A stretch of 64,000 nt of DNA from Pararge aegeria. Taxonomy: Eukaryota; Arthropoda; Insecta; Lepidoptera; Nymphalidae. Positions 53,022 to 63,735 of this stretch are shown here, in pieces. The DNA lies in assembly GCF_905163445.1 (NCBI RefSeq), contig NC_053201.1, positions 9,620,001-9,684,000 on the forward strand, written 5' to 3'. The number at the start of each line of letters is the position of its first letter. Positions within the stretch are counted from its first letter, which is position 1. The notes beneath the pieces are model-generated. The model saw only the letters and a list, made by a program, of their open reading frames with translations. It did not search any database and was not told where the DNA came from. The translations under genes were made by a program, and so were the position numbers.

Positions 53022-53225
53022 TCATTAATCACCCAGTGTTGAGAAAAGGCCTCCTCTGTAAGAGGGCGAATTTGAGCCTAAACCCACCACGCTGCTTAAA
53101 TGCGGGTTGATGTGATTTAACGATGGTTAAATTTAATAATTATTATCACACTTTAGAGGTAATAACAGGCTTGAAGTGCCATCCGAGGCTTAGGGATCGC
53201 AAATTTCGTAACTGTGGGCCGTTAA
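53022..53225. repeat. Dispersed repeat, copy of 2195-2450
   Basis: 'aaggcctcctctgtaag', 'aaacccaccacgctgc', 'attattatcacactttagag', 'ttgaagtgccatccgaggct'. Confidence 0.6.
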
Positions 53226-54030
53226 TGAAAACAAAACAGAAAAAAACAATAACTCACAATTATAAGTTTGACCAGGGAGTCCAACTTATTCGTTTTTTAT
53301 GATACCACCCAGTTCTTCTATATATTACAAAACGCCTCATTAGACAATGTGAAGTTTCACTGCTGGAAACAGGCATTATTTATGTATTAAAAAACTGCTA
53401 AATTCCTTCCATTGTAATTTTCTTTCGCCTTAGACTGCATCGCATAGTATACACTGGATACCTATAAAAAAGTTGGGAAAAATAATAATTTTCATTAACA
53501 TAAAGTGAACCAACAACTACAAAACACAAAAGATATTACGCAATACGTAATTAAGAAAAATCGGCAAGACATTTAAAAGAAACAAGGAAAGTTCACATTA
53601 ACTTCCAAACTTTGACCATTCCCGAGAGGTTTCGGCTCTAAAATACAGCCAAGGTGGAGTATAACGGCTTGAAAGATCCTAAACATCTAAAGCCCGAAGT
53701 CACCGTTCACAAATCATACAGTTAAAGAAGCTGATCAGGAGTTTTCCCAGACGCAGTTTTCCCTGACCGATTTCGGCCATGGTAGTCAGGGAAATCTCCA
53801 GGGAAAGTTTCATTTCCAATCGTTTTTTTTTTTTATTCAATGTATTTGGATACCATTTACTCTATTATTTCTAAATTAACTCATTACATAACACTTAAAA
53901 TCTTTTAATTATTATTTTATATCAAATGCGTGTTAAAGCGGTAAAATAAATAAAACAATTATAATATATCATTTTTAATATATTTAAAACATACTTTAGA
54001 AATTTATAATAATAACGAAAAAATGCACTT
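53226..54030. other. No gene seen
   Basis: AT-rich. A 12-T run at 53823-53834 may mark an old poly(A) tail on the minus strand. Confidence 0.4.
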
Positions 54031-54034
54031 CTCA

Positions 54035-54260
54035 ATCTATTAGCAGTAATGGCGTATGGTGACGGTAGAGCAGAATACAGCGGTCACTACCCCTCCTCTT
54101 CCCAAGGGCGTCGTACTATTCGACTAAGGGCATATAACGGAGAGCGGGCAGAGGCGTCTCCTGTACTCGCCATCAACTGCGATCACGAAGCAAAGGCATA
54201 ACCTCCCGTTGTGGCGGCTTTTAGTCCAGCAGTAGACTGTCATAGGCTGATGATGTCTAA
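54035..54260. repeat. LINE-like fragment, copy of 4430-4660
   Basis: 'ggtgacggtagagcagaata', 'aagggcgtcgtactattcg', 'ataacggagagcgggcaga' and 'gtccagcagtagactgtcat' align in order with 4430-4660. Confidence 0.6.
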
Positions 54261-55345
54261 CCTACAACCGTTCTTTTAATAACCACTAAACCAATGAAGC
54301 AGTTCAGTCCAAACTGTACGATAGCTAAACTAAGACAGAGGAAAGTGTCTGCACAACACGGATAATTCACGGGTTCTTTCGTTTAAGATTTTAATTTAAC
54401 TTCACCCATTCCTCTTAATTTGTAGGTAAGAGTCCGGCTTAAAGCTATCAGCATCTCAAGCGACGTGTACTAAATAATTGTCAAGGTTTTGATTACTTAA
54501 TTCACTGCAAAAGTTACACTCCTGTTATACATAAATTTTCATTAAATTTCTTTTTCGTAACAACATCTCAGCCTACCCCAGTAATAAATACTGATTTACT
54601 ATGAAGGTAATAGTAATAAAAATAAACTTTTAAAAACCTACTCAGACAGGCATAGAAGCGGCAATAAAAACAATTTTTTAATACTTTATATTATAAAAAA
54701 AATCAAAAGTCACTTATTATGACTTTTGATTTTTTTTTTTTAATAATTTATATTTTCGTCTACGTTCTTCCGTTGACGATAAAGTTACAAACTATTATTT
54801 ACCGAAACTGTACGTAATTTTAATGTAATTTATTCGCGAACTTCTAACAAATTAAAAAAGGTATCTCTTCGAAGCATTAGAGCTTTGACAAAAAAATAAA
54901 ATGGCTCTAAGCAGCCTTTTAAATTATTGATTCGAACTTAATCTACGCTGGAAGCTAAGATAGGAAAGGCAGTGACAATACGTAACAATAAAAATAGGAA
55001 ACCTAAAAAGTTCTTTAGCCGTAGTATAACTTGACGTAAGTATTTAACTGATTTTTTTTTTTGACAACCTGGCGCTTGCTAGTTCTATGGTATTTTATGT
55101 GTTCAATTCCTAGCGAAGCAATACGGCAATTTATAATTTGCGAATTTTCCCTGGTCTAGTCCGGCGGGGGCTACCATCCAAACAACTAAAACGTGCCGAT
55201 AAGTCTGTGCCGAACATTAAAAAAGCATTCAGTAATGATGATCCATGCCAATAAGCATAAATTTAAATTATGAAAATTAAGCTTAATTTGCTATACTCCG
55301 CGAACAGCCGGACAATCTGTATGGTGTAATTTATAATTTCTTCAA
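54261..55345. other. No gene seen apart from the hairpin at 54695
   Basis: AT-rich. No frame over 60 codons. Confidence 0.4.
54695..54737. repeat. 18-bp perfect hairpin flanked by A/T runs
   Basis: Arms 54695-54712 and 54720-54737 are exact inverted repeats (core 'atcaaaagtca') around CTTATTA. Complementarity continues imperfectly outward into 'aatactttata' and 'taataatttatatt'. Confidence 0.85.
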
Positions 55346-55349
55346 TCCG

Positions 55350-55434
55350 TATACTCCACACCAAACAGATATTCGGCAATGTACCCTCTACGCACGTTTC
55401 GCTCCGATACCGGAGCATCCTCAGGAGATGTTGA
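55350..55434 (+). repeat. Dispersed repeat, copy of 31-145
   Basis: 'tactccacaccaaacagata', 'cgcacgtttcgctccgatac', 'ggagcatcctcaggagatgt' align with 31-145. Confidence 0.7.
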
Positions 55435-56060
55435 TTTAACAATTATTCATTGAGAAATTGGAATTAGGAAGTTGACTGTATAGCAAATTAAGCTTAATTT
55501 TCATCTTATATTATGGATTTCCGCAAAGTAACGCCTGCTTCTATCCAATATTTAAATTTAAGCCGTAAATAAATATCAGTGTAGGTATTTATCTTTTTAA
55601 ATCTTGTCTTTGAAGTAGAAGTTCCTTAGTCTAATATTTTAATATCAAAGGAAGTAAGGTTAGATAAATAGAAACTTGAAAGATAGCCCCTGTTTAGTTG
55701 CAGTACAAATATTTATGTTTTAAATCTTAAGGGTGAAGCAGATAAACTCTGCTCTCTGTGAATTATATGAATTTTATTATAAGCCATATTTTGTAAGAAT
55801 AATATACCCGTTGCTTTGTTATAAATATACTAATTCCCCGAGTGCTAACGTAGAGCTACACCTTTTATAGTAAACGATACGATCTCGATACGATAACATG
55901 TGCAGCGCTGCACTACGATCTCAACACGACTGACCAAGACTGTTTTTCAAACCTACCATCATCCCGAGTGCTTTATTTTTTTTTAAGAAATATTTAATGG
56001 CTGTAAATTCGCTAATTTGGCGCTATTTCCAAATGTAAAATTTCGCTATCGTAATCCATA
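55435..56060. other. No gene seen
   Basis: AT-rich. 'gtgcagcgctgcac' at about 55900 is a short palindrome. Confidence 0.4.
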
Positions 56061-56064
56061 ATCC

Positions 56065-56240
56065 ATACTTATATTATAAATGCGAATGAAAATGTTTGTT
56101 CGTTTGTAATTTATGGTTGAACCGTTGGAACTCGCATCCTGGAGATGGACATAGAACATTAAATATTTATTCCAGAAAAGCTGCAGGTAAGTTTTTTCCT
56201 TTGGGATTTTATAGATAGCATTATTTGCTACATATTAGTT
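56065..56240 (+). repeat. Helitron-like or retroposon 5' fragment
   Basis: 'atacttatattataaatgcg...gtttgttcgtttgtaa' is the same opening phrase as at 49960 and 50790. Confidence 0.5.
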
Positions 56241-56254
56241 TGGCAATAGAATCT

Positions 56255-56335
56255 TTAGTATGACACCTAAAATCTATAATAAGTTACCAGCGTCGTTTGC
56301 TCATACATACAACCAACCGAATTGAGAACCTCTCC
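56255..56335 (+). pseudogene. LINE ORF scrap
   Basis: 'acacctaaaatctataataagttacca' encodes TPKIYNKLPASF, similar to the YNKLP piece of LINE A. It ends in 'ccgaattgagaacctctcc', a common LINE 3' phrase. Confidence 0.45.
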
Positions 56336-56337
56336 GT

Positions 56338-56705
56338 TTTCAAAATTCAAAATTAAAAATTCATTTATTTCAAGTAGGCCTAATACAAGCACTTTTGAAA
56401 CGTCAAGTCTAAAGTCGGTTAAAAAGAGATATTACACAAAAATATTTGTGACATTTTATAACAGACTTGAAATATTTAATTAAGATTCAAAGAATGACAT
56501 TAGTTAAGAATTTAGTTTATATACTCGTACCTATGTTTTTATTTTGAAAATTGATTGTAATTTAAATATTAGTATTATTTGTTAATTGATTTTAAGGTAT
56601 TATATGTGCAAGCCATTCCATGGCTGATTGTAACGAAAAATTACCAATATCAACTATGTAAAACTCAATCTGCAAATAAATGAATTGAATTGAATATTAT
56701 GCGGG
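56338..56705. repeat. R3-type LINE ends, opposite orientations
   Basis: 56345-56420 is R3 inverted ('aaattcatttatttcaagta', 'cacttttgaaacgtcaagtc'). 56575-56705 ends on the plus strand with 'caaataaatgaattgaattg', an R3-type tail. Confidence 0.6.
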
Positions 56706-56995
56706 CAAGCTAGACCGCTTTACTTATCGTGAAATTTTGCATAGAAAAAGTTACAATTCTGGAGACGGCCAAAGTTCATACATTTTATTAAGAGAAAGTA
56801 ACAAAAAAGCTTGCATAAGGATATTATGAATGATGCATCAGAAAACTACATACGATATCGTGTCGTCAAGTATAGAGAGTCTAAAGAGTAACAATGAAAT
56901 GTTGTACGGAGCAAACCTTGCCCATAACGAATATTATATTATTATGCTAACACTGCACAGTTTTCAGTGCATTTTATTTAGTGCAATAATTAGTT
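56706..56995. other. No gene seen
   Basis: 56698-56720 ('tgcgggcaagctagaccgc') is a weak Helitron-like end. Otherwise nothing. Confidence 0.35.
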
Positions 56996-56999
56996 GAAC

Positions 57000-57145
57000 T
57001 GCTTCGATGGTTTAGTGGTCGGCATGCTTAACTACGGATCCCGAGTTCGATTCCGATTCAGTTCAAAAGTTGTTGTTTACCAATCAGTTCGAAGTTACGA
57101 AATTGGCGGTGTGCAACTCCGCACCTCGGAGGGCACATTAAGGCG
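57000..57145 (+). repeat. SINE S4, tRNA-like head
   Basis: A-box-like 'ggtttagtggtcggc' and B box 'gagttcgattcc' are 35 bp apart, followed by 'caactccgcacctcgg'. The sequence does not fold as a complete tRNA, so it is a SINE head rather than a tRNA gene. Confidence 0.55.
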
Positions 57146-57970
57146 ATCGATTATTCTTTGCCATTCGCGTATTTTTTTTGCCTTATCTTATTTTTTTTAT
57201 TTTCGATGAGTTTTAGGAATCATCGGGTTTAGGTAATTTTACCTGTCTACATAATAATATATTGCTTCTTAAAAGCGTGACATGACCATCCTTTCAGGAA
57301 ATTTCTTGACTGAATACCCAATTAGAAGGAGGATAATGTATTTTAATCCTCTTATTATCTAAAGCAAAATCCAAGATTGTTATAATAAAAAAAAATCTTG
57401 ATGAATTCCAAATACAACAGTTATTAACATTAAATCTGTTTAAGACCCAGCGTTGCGTACCAGTAACAACAGATGCTTCGGAATCCGAAGTTTAAAAAAA
57501 CAATGACTATTTTTGTTCTTAGCAGTGTTTATTTGAATGAATATTCAAAGCTTATCTACGCCGTCTTTAAGTTCCACCAGATATACATTCTGATGCGAAT
57601 AAATTTGAATTATTTTATATTAAGATAAGATAGGCGTGGATGTACCTACCACCAGATTCCTGTTTTATGTCTTAGCGCATTTAAAGTTTGGCTCTAGCTT
57701 TTTTTATGCTGATCACAAATTGCAGCCAGTCTGCAGAAGCTCGAGGTACCTACTTTACTGAGAATTAAGAACTCGCCAAAGTATTTATACGTCATCTGCA
57801 ACTTTTCAGTACTCTAATAAGTAAGTATTAACTTAGATACTTACTAAATTTGTGATTTTAAATTTATTTATAATTTTTCAACCTAATTCCGATCAACTTT
57901 CGGCCAGCACTTACATATTACAGAGAATCCACCAGAGTACTTACCTATTTGTTTTCTTTTTAGTTTTCCT
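57146..57970. other. No gene seen
   Basis: AT-rich, with short scraps such as 'gtgcgataagataggcgtgg'-like words. Nothing firm. Confidence 0.35.
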
Positions 57971-57974
57971 AATC

Positions 57975-58110
57975 CTAAGGTTGCCTGGCAGAGATCGCTA
58001 CTTAGCGATAAGGCCGCCTTTTGTATCCTGCTTCATTCTTCATGTGTTTGTTCTTTTTTTGTCTCGTTTTTTTGATTGGTGTACAAATAAAGAGTATAAA
58101 TAAATAAAAT
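57975..58110 (+). repeat. LINE family E 3' tail, best copy
   Basis: 'aaggttgcctggcagagatcgc', 'ttagcgataaggccgccttt', 'gtatcctgcttcattc' and the terminal 'gtgtacaaataaagagtata' with (AATA)n. It shows an uninterrupted AGGTTGCCTGG, the site disrupted by the MITE at 929. Confidence 0.8.
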
Positions 58111-58580
58111 ACTTCTATGGGTTCTCTGATTGTTTGAGTAGGTAATCTATTGATATATCAGCGTACTGATTGATATATGCGATATGCAAGGAATGTAAAT
58201 AAAGCTTTATTAGTATATTATTATTATACTGAGATATGCGAGCCTAAAATCCACCAGTTTATGTCAAGAAATTATCAAGAAATTGATTTTTACAAATATT
58301 TATAGGTAGGTACAAATCGGTGGCCAAAAACCTAAAATTAGATTCGTAATAAAAAAAAACAGTCGGCTCTTTAAAAACAAATACAGGAAATGAATAACAA
58401 CTATATAATTATTATTTTATTAACCTTAGATGGGCTATCGTTGGAAATCAATTATATCAGAGCACAAAACAATTATTTTTGTGCGTCAGACCCTCTAAAG
58501 CTAGAACCCTTAACGAATGGACACGGTCAAAAACGACTTTATATCAAACGTTTAATTCCAGTCGAAAACACCTTACATTT
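58111..58580. other. No gene recognised
   Basis: The 91-codon frame at 58390-58665 has a hydrophobic start (IIIILLTL) but its second half is the S3 SINE, so I do not call a gene. Confidence 0.4.
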
Positions 58581-58586
58581 ACCCCG

Positions 58587-58655
58587 GGTATTTGCGACAT
58601 CGTACCGGAACAATAAATCGCTTGGCGGCAGCACGTCATTGTTGATAGGATATTT
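58587..58655 (-). repeat. SINE S3 fragment
   Basis: 'acatcgtaccggaacaataa', 'cgcttggcggcagcacgtca' match inverted S3 words at 51480 and 36605. Confidence 0.6.
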
Positions 58656-58879
58656 TTTGTCGTAGCGTGTCGTTATACTTAATTGATACTACCAATACAA
58701 AAAAAAAATCGAAATCTAAACAGCATTTTCTGAGATTAGCGCGTTCTAATAAACTCAAAAGCTTCATAATATTTTAACTATGCCTACTTATCTAAAAAAG
58801 CCATGTCAATCTAAAACTCCGTTGCGCGGATTTTGAAAGACAAATGCGGAAAAAAAAGCGATGCTATCCTGTAGGAGCT

Positions 58880-59280
58880 GTTTGCTTTTCCGGGATAAAA
58901 AGGAGCCTATGAGCTATTCTAGGATGGTACGCATGCATTATATCGTTGTCCCATATGCCTTGCGACGTGCTGTTATCTGTGAAGATTTATGTCCTTTATC
59001 TCCGACAATTTTTAACAAATCCATGCTTAATAGTAAACAATTTCAAATAAAAAAATAATTATTACAATCGATTCGAATTTAACGGAGGTATGAAGTAAAA
59101 TTGATAAAAAATTTCATCCCATTTCCCGGAGGGAACTTATTGTTTATCGGAATAAAAAGTATTCTATATGTTGGCCCAGAATATCAGCTACAACTATACC
59201 AAATTTTATTTGAATCCGTTCAGTAGTATTAACATGATGCCCGGACAGACAGACAGACAGACAGACAGATAATAAAATAA
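58880..59280 (+). repeat. Retroposon 3' end with (CAGA)n
   Basis: 'tccgggataaaaaggagcct', 'ccaaattttatttgaatcc', 'gttcagtagtattaacatga' then 'acagacagacagacagacag' at 59245-59268. An intervening diverged second unit ('ataaaaagtattctatatg') suggests two overlapping copies. Confidence 0.6.
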
Positions 59281-59814
59281 AAATCTGTTTTGGACTCAGT
59301 ATCGATTATAAATCATACCACGGTCAAAATTTTCAAAACACAGATTTATTATAAGTATAGATTATTAAATTCTTTATTGCACACAAAAAAAATACAAAAT
59401 ACAAAGAGAAACACATTTACAAATAAAAAATAATAAAAAACTAGTTTAGGTGTGTAACTATTACATATATATAGGACCGCTATTTAATTATTTATTTAAG
59501 TACACCGCTCAAAGTACTTATGTTATTGGCGCCTAGGTTTGGAATTTGTTGGTTTAATGTATTTAAGCGGATGAACTATACATGTTAGCAGAAACACTAT
59601 AGGTAGATATACTCGTATTATTATGACAGAGGATGTTAATATCGCCGCAAGTGAGGCTTCATACTGCGAGTGTTATTAAAGTGTTTAATGGTGCAAATAT
59701 TATGTAAATGCCTCACTGCCATCTCTATGTACTATGCCTCGTAAACAAACATTGTCGGCGGGCTTATAGCTTGCACCCTCTGTAATGAACATTATGTTAT
59801 GGTTATCTATACTT
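59281..59814. other. No gene seen
   Basis: 59365-59450 ('attctttattgcacacaaaa', A-rich) looks like an inverted LINE tail. Nothing else. Confidence 0.4.
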
Positions 59815-60005
59815 CTATACTCATCTTTAACAAACCATAGCGGCCCACTACAGAACATGGGTCTCCTCCGAGAATACGAAGGATGTATAGGTATTAGTCC
59901 ACAACGCTTCCCAAGTTCTGATTGGTGGACTTCACACGCCTTTGAGAAGATTACGGAAAAATCTCAGGCATACTGATTTCCTCACGACGTTTTCCTTCAC
60001 TGTTA
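59815..60005 (-). repeat. SINE S2, 3' part
   Basis: Inverted S2: 'agcggcccactacagaacat', 'attggtggacttcacacgcc', 'ctcacgacgttttccttcac'. The head is missing. Confidence 0.75.
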
Positions 60006-60054
60006 AAGGAAGTGATATACAACGTATAATGGAATTACGAAATACTGAATTCAG

Positions 60055-60320
60055 ATAGTATATTGGTTAGGAGCTCGGCTTCACTTTCGGGGGTCGAGTT
60101 CGAATTCCAGCACGCACCTGTAACTTTTCTCAGTTATGGGCGTTTTAAGTAATTAAAATATCAATTGCTTCAACGGTGAAGGAAAACATCGTGGGGAACA
60201 TGGATGCCTGAAAGATCTACATAATGTTCTCAAAGGTGTGTGGAGTCCACCAATACGCAATGGGCCAGCGTGGTGGACTACGGCCTTAACCCCTTCTCAT
60301 TGTGGGAGGAAACCCATGAA
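60055..60320 (+). repeat. SINE S2, near complete
   Basis: 'taggagctcggcttcacttt', B box 'gagttcgaattcc', 'gttatgggcgttttaagtaa', 'aaaggtgtgtggagtccacc', 'gccagcgtggtggactacgg', 'cattgtgggagga'. It lies inverted to 59815-60005, 50 bp away. Confidence 0.8.
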
Positions 60321-60948
60321 CAGTTTTGCTCTCTAAAATTTTATTAGATCAAGACAATAGTTGGTTACATTCGTATCGTAATATTATTAGTTCTTCAAAT
60401 TAAATCTTTTGATAATGAATTGATTTCAATAAAATTTGAACAATAGTATAGCTTTTATTATTTTCGTTGTAAAATCACGGGGCACAACTAGTGTAGCTAT
60501 AACAGTAAGAGATAATTATTGAGCATTAAGTATTTGTAGAAGTTATTAATAAATTACACCTAAAAATAATATGTGCTACCTTTATAAATGATGGAAATAA
60601 TTAAATGAATATTACGTTATACATGAATGACCTAAATAAACAAAGTTTTATCTTACACAATCCAATAATAATGGAGGGACTTTAATACAATTACGAATTT
60701 CTATTTTTGTTATAACCAAACAAGGGTCCTAAATTAAATAATACGCTAAACTAATAAGGGTTGACTCTGTACTATTTGGATGTTTGAAACAAAGTTTGTC
60801 GGCCATTTTGAATGTCGCTGACGGATTCAGATCGCGGCAGAGGTTTCTTAATATAAAAACAATTAAAATATTTTTGCAAATAAATATGTTTGTTCTAGGC
60901 ACAGAATTAGGAAATACAGAAACCACGACGATACACGACTAATATTAA
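60321..60948. other. No gene seen
   Basis: AT-rich. The 65-codon minus-strand frame at 60729-60926 is unrecognised. Confidence 0.4.
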
Positions 60949-61376
60949 AGCATAATAAATAAAAACTAAAAAACACGCTTTTTATAGAAAACCGAACTAA
61001 AAAATAGAAAATAAATTTTAATAACTTTAAATTAAGAATAGTAGTAAAAATTTCAATAAATATAAATTAATAATAGTGTGAATAAAAAAAAATATTTTAT
61101 TGTACAAAAAGCGTGGGGTGCATGGTGTCAATAGTTATAAATATTTTATTGACAGATATAAGTAGAGTGATTATTGTTTTGATAATATCTTAAAAAGCAC
61201 CTCACGCTTTTTTTTAAATAAAATATATTTTTTTTTATTCCCACTATTATTTATTTATATTTATTGAAATTTTTAACACTATTCGTAATTTAAATTTATT
61301 AATATATATTTTCTATTTTTTAGTTAGGTTTTCTATAAAAAGCGTGTTTTTAGTTTTTTTTAAACTATTATTTATT
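60949..61376. mobile_element. Foldback element, ~170-bp imperfect arms
   Basis: 60960-61120 and the reverse complement of 61198-61372 align throughout ('aacacgctttttatagaaaa', 'aaaatttcaataaatataaa', 'aataaaaaaaaatat', 'aaagcgtg.ggtgc'). The spacer is about 80 bp. Outer sequence at 61376-61400 contains, inverted, 'aactaaaaactagaaaataa', also found at 47103-47122. Confidence 0.8.
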
Positions 61377-61379
61377 TTC

Positions 61380-62600
61380 TAGTTTTTAGTTTGTTTTATT
61401 TTAAACTGTTATTTTATCTAATCTACTATCAATTCCGTGATAACTCTAAGTAACTGTAATATATTCCAATTATTAATGTACACGGTACGAGCCCCATTAC
61501 CCGCTCAGGAATCTATATTAAGACGTAACTACCATAACAGTCCCTACGCGGATGTTGCTGAGTGCCCGATCAGAGTGTCTCTTGAAATGCAAGTTCTAAT
61601 TGTTATTTAAAACAGCCCATTAAAAAGTAACAGCTAACGAATTTGTTAGGTACGCCAACGCCATCTGTTGGAAACGCCATAGGTTTTTATACGCTTTATA
61701 TTTACATTTGGGTCTAGTTGGCGCTGTAGTAATTGTAATTAATAGTTTGAAAAAACTTAAAAATGTTATTTTTTATATTGAATATTGGAATAATCTTCTC
61801 AGATTAGTGTATTGTCATCGGTCATCGATATGTCTACAAAGTATGAATTCAATTTGATCGTTCAAAGTAGGACAAAATCGAGCTCAAAGGGGTCGGTTAC
61901 ATACAAACATACATACAGGTGAAGCTAATAAAAGCGTGTTAAAAACCACTCCAATTTAACAGTGCTTCTTGAACAGATTGGTCATTTCATTCCATTTAGC
62001 AGTTGACAGTTTTTATTTTACCTCATTAGAGGTAAAAGTTTAAAACAAAATGGGGAAAATGGAAAAGTTTGTGTATGGAATTCACTGTATGCAAGAATGG
62101 CTTAATGAGGATTCTGTATGTTCTTAATTCTATGATTACAGATTAATACGGATATCAAAATTGCATGCATGATGTTATAAAAGCTAATTCACTATGACTC
62201 TTTGAAACGGGTATCTTAATACACCGCACCGCACAGTAGATCTATGACCCAGATCCAGAATTTATAGCTGCATTTTAATCAAGACGGAACGTCATAAGGA
62301 GGCATTGATAATAAAAATACAATATCGCTTTAATATGCAATCCGGGCGTCTCATAAACCAGCACATAAAACCGTTCGTGAACTATTTTGCGGGTAATTGA
62401 AAAACTATAGGAGCGGTGGGTATCGTAAATTATGTTAGTTGTATGGTGATTTTTATGTTTAGCAAGAATGAGCAACATTGTTGAGAAGCTCTTTGAAATT
62501 GAGGGAATAAAATACATTTTATGAAAAGGGCCTAAAATTAACCATTTCCTAATCTGTCTAATTTTCCTGACGGCGTAGGCAGCCGAGCTTAGTTTACTCT
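61380..62600. other. No gene seen; retroposon scraps
   Basis: 61650-61740 has 'acgccaacgccatctgttgg' and 'ctagttggcgctgtag', typical repeat words. 61895-61945 has 'tacatacaaacatacataca' and 'gaagctaataaaagcgtgtt', a retroposon end. The 80-codon minus-strand frame at 62275-62517 is unrecognised. Confidence 0.45.
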
Positions 62601-62606
62601 TTTAAT

Positions 62607-62720
62607 ATCGATAGTTATTATTTATATCGATATAGACCTCGATTTTAATATCGATATTAAAATAGATATCGATATCAATATCGATATTAATATCGATATT
62701 AAAATAGATATCGATATATA
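62607..62720. repeat. (TATCGA)-type low-complexity palindromic repeat
   Basis: About a dozen 'atcgatat' words, with the 'aatatcgatattaaaataga' unit repeated at 62649 and 62691. It is self-complementary at many registers. Confidence 0.85.
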
Positions 62721-63435
62721 AATCTTTCTCAATACCGAATACTGAATATTCGCCCAATAGACGGCGTGCGACTGTTCGGCAAAATATTTCGCGGTGGACA
62801 GGACAGTTAGTTCATTACACTGTTTACGTGAGGTATCCACGCCGCGGGCCTATTTGTTTCATTTGCGAGTAGTTCGCGTTATACTTAGTAATATATTAAT
62901 AACGAAAGTGTGTTTGTCTTTGCTAAACGCCCTAACTAAGGAATGATTCAAATTGATTTTTGGCTATATATATATTTTTTCTTTTTATCCCATGATAACA
63001 AGCGGTTCCCACAGGTTATGAGAAAGCCGCAAAAATTCGAACGAACAACGCGGGCTTAGAAATCGCTAAGTTTTATGTAACAAACAATTTCACCGCTGGT
63101 ATAGTTTAAGAACAAACTACTGTGAAAGCACAAAAGCTTAAAATAATTGGTGACATTCATTACACCACTGATTGATTTTAAGTATTTTATATTAAAATAA
63201 TGCTGTAATAACACCCTTGATATTCTTTTGTTTTATTAAGTAATATTTACGTTTATTTTCAATGAGGCCTCTGTATTCAAAGCTAAGTTAGCTGCATACA
63301 TTATAAGTGATACCAATAAACTAAATTGGATAAATACATTATGTGAGTACCAGAATACATTTCTTTTTTTTTTTAAACTGAATGGCGAATGTATTAATTT
63401 GTTATAATACAGTTCTCATGTGAGTGACTAATTTA
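62721..63435. other. No gene seen; Helitron-like scrap
   Basis: 62885-63060 carries 'ataacgaaagtgtgtttgtc', 'acgccctaactaagg', 'gcggttcccacaggttatga' and 'caacgcgggct', the same class as 50790-50985 but diverged. Confidence 0.45.
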
Positions 63436-63439
63436 TGTC

Positions 63440-63735
63440 TCGTATGGAAATAAAACGACTTAAAGCCTAACCTCTGTACAGAGCAGCATGGAGGCAGATG
63501 AAACACCGACGCTCGTAATGCTCCAATTAAACTCAGTATCAGAACAACGCGCAGCATACCTTGGCTTCTCAGCATCATAAGCTGAAGCACATGGCAACCT
63601 GCGGCCTGCTGAGCTTCTGGAGTGAGCTCGGCTGGCTGGAATGACCCAGCGGGGAGCCGTACCAGTGTCACTACGTACAACAGAAGGTTACGGCCAACTA
63701 AGTATGGAAATAAGCCAAGAAGAAGAAGAAGATAT
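63440..63735 (+). pseudogene. LINE 3' end (family D), degenerate
   Basis: Less AT-rich than its surroundings and ends in 'ggaaataagccaagaagaag' with a GAA-rich tail, the form of many insect RTE/jockey-like LINE 3' ends (GNKPRRRRR-like C-terminus). The frame is broken. The 92-codon minus-strand frame covering it is antisense and not a gene. Confidence 0.5.

Noticed and set aside
58390..58665. 91-codon frame with a hydrophobic N-terminus that could be a secreted peptide
   Set aside because: Its second half is S3 SINE sequence, and no splice or signal-cleavage pattern supports it.
63402..63680. 92-codon minus-strand frame near the right edge
   Set aside because: Antisense to a degenerate LINE 3' end. 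No domain.
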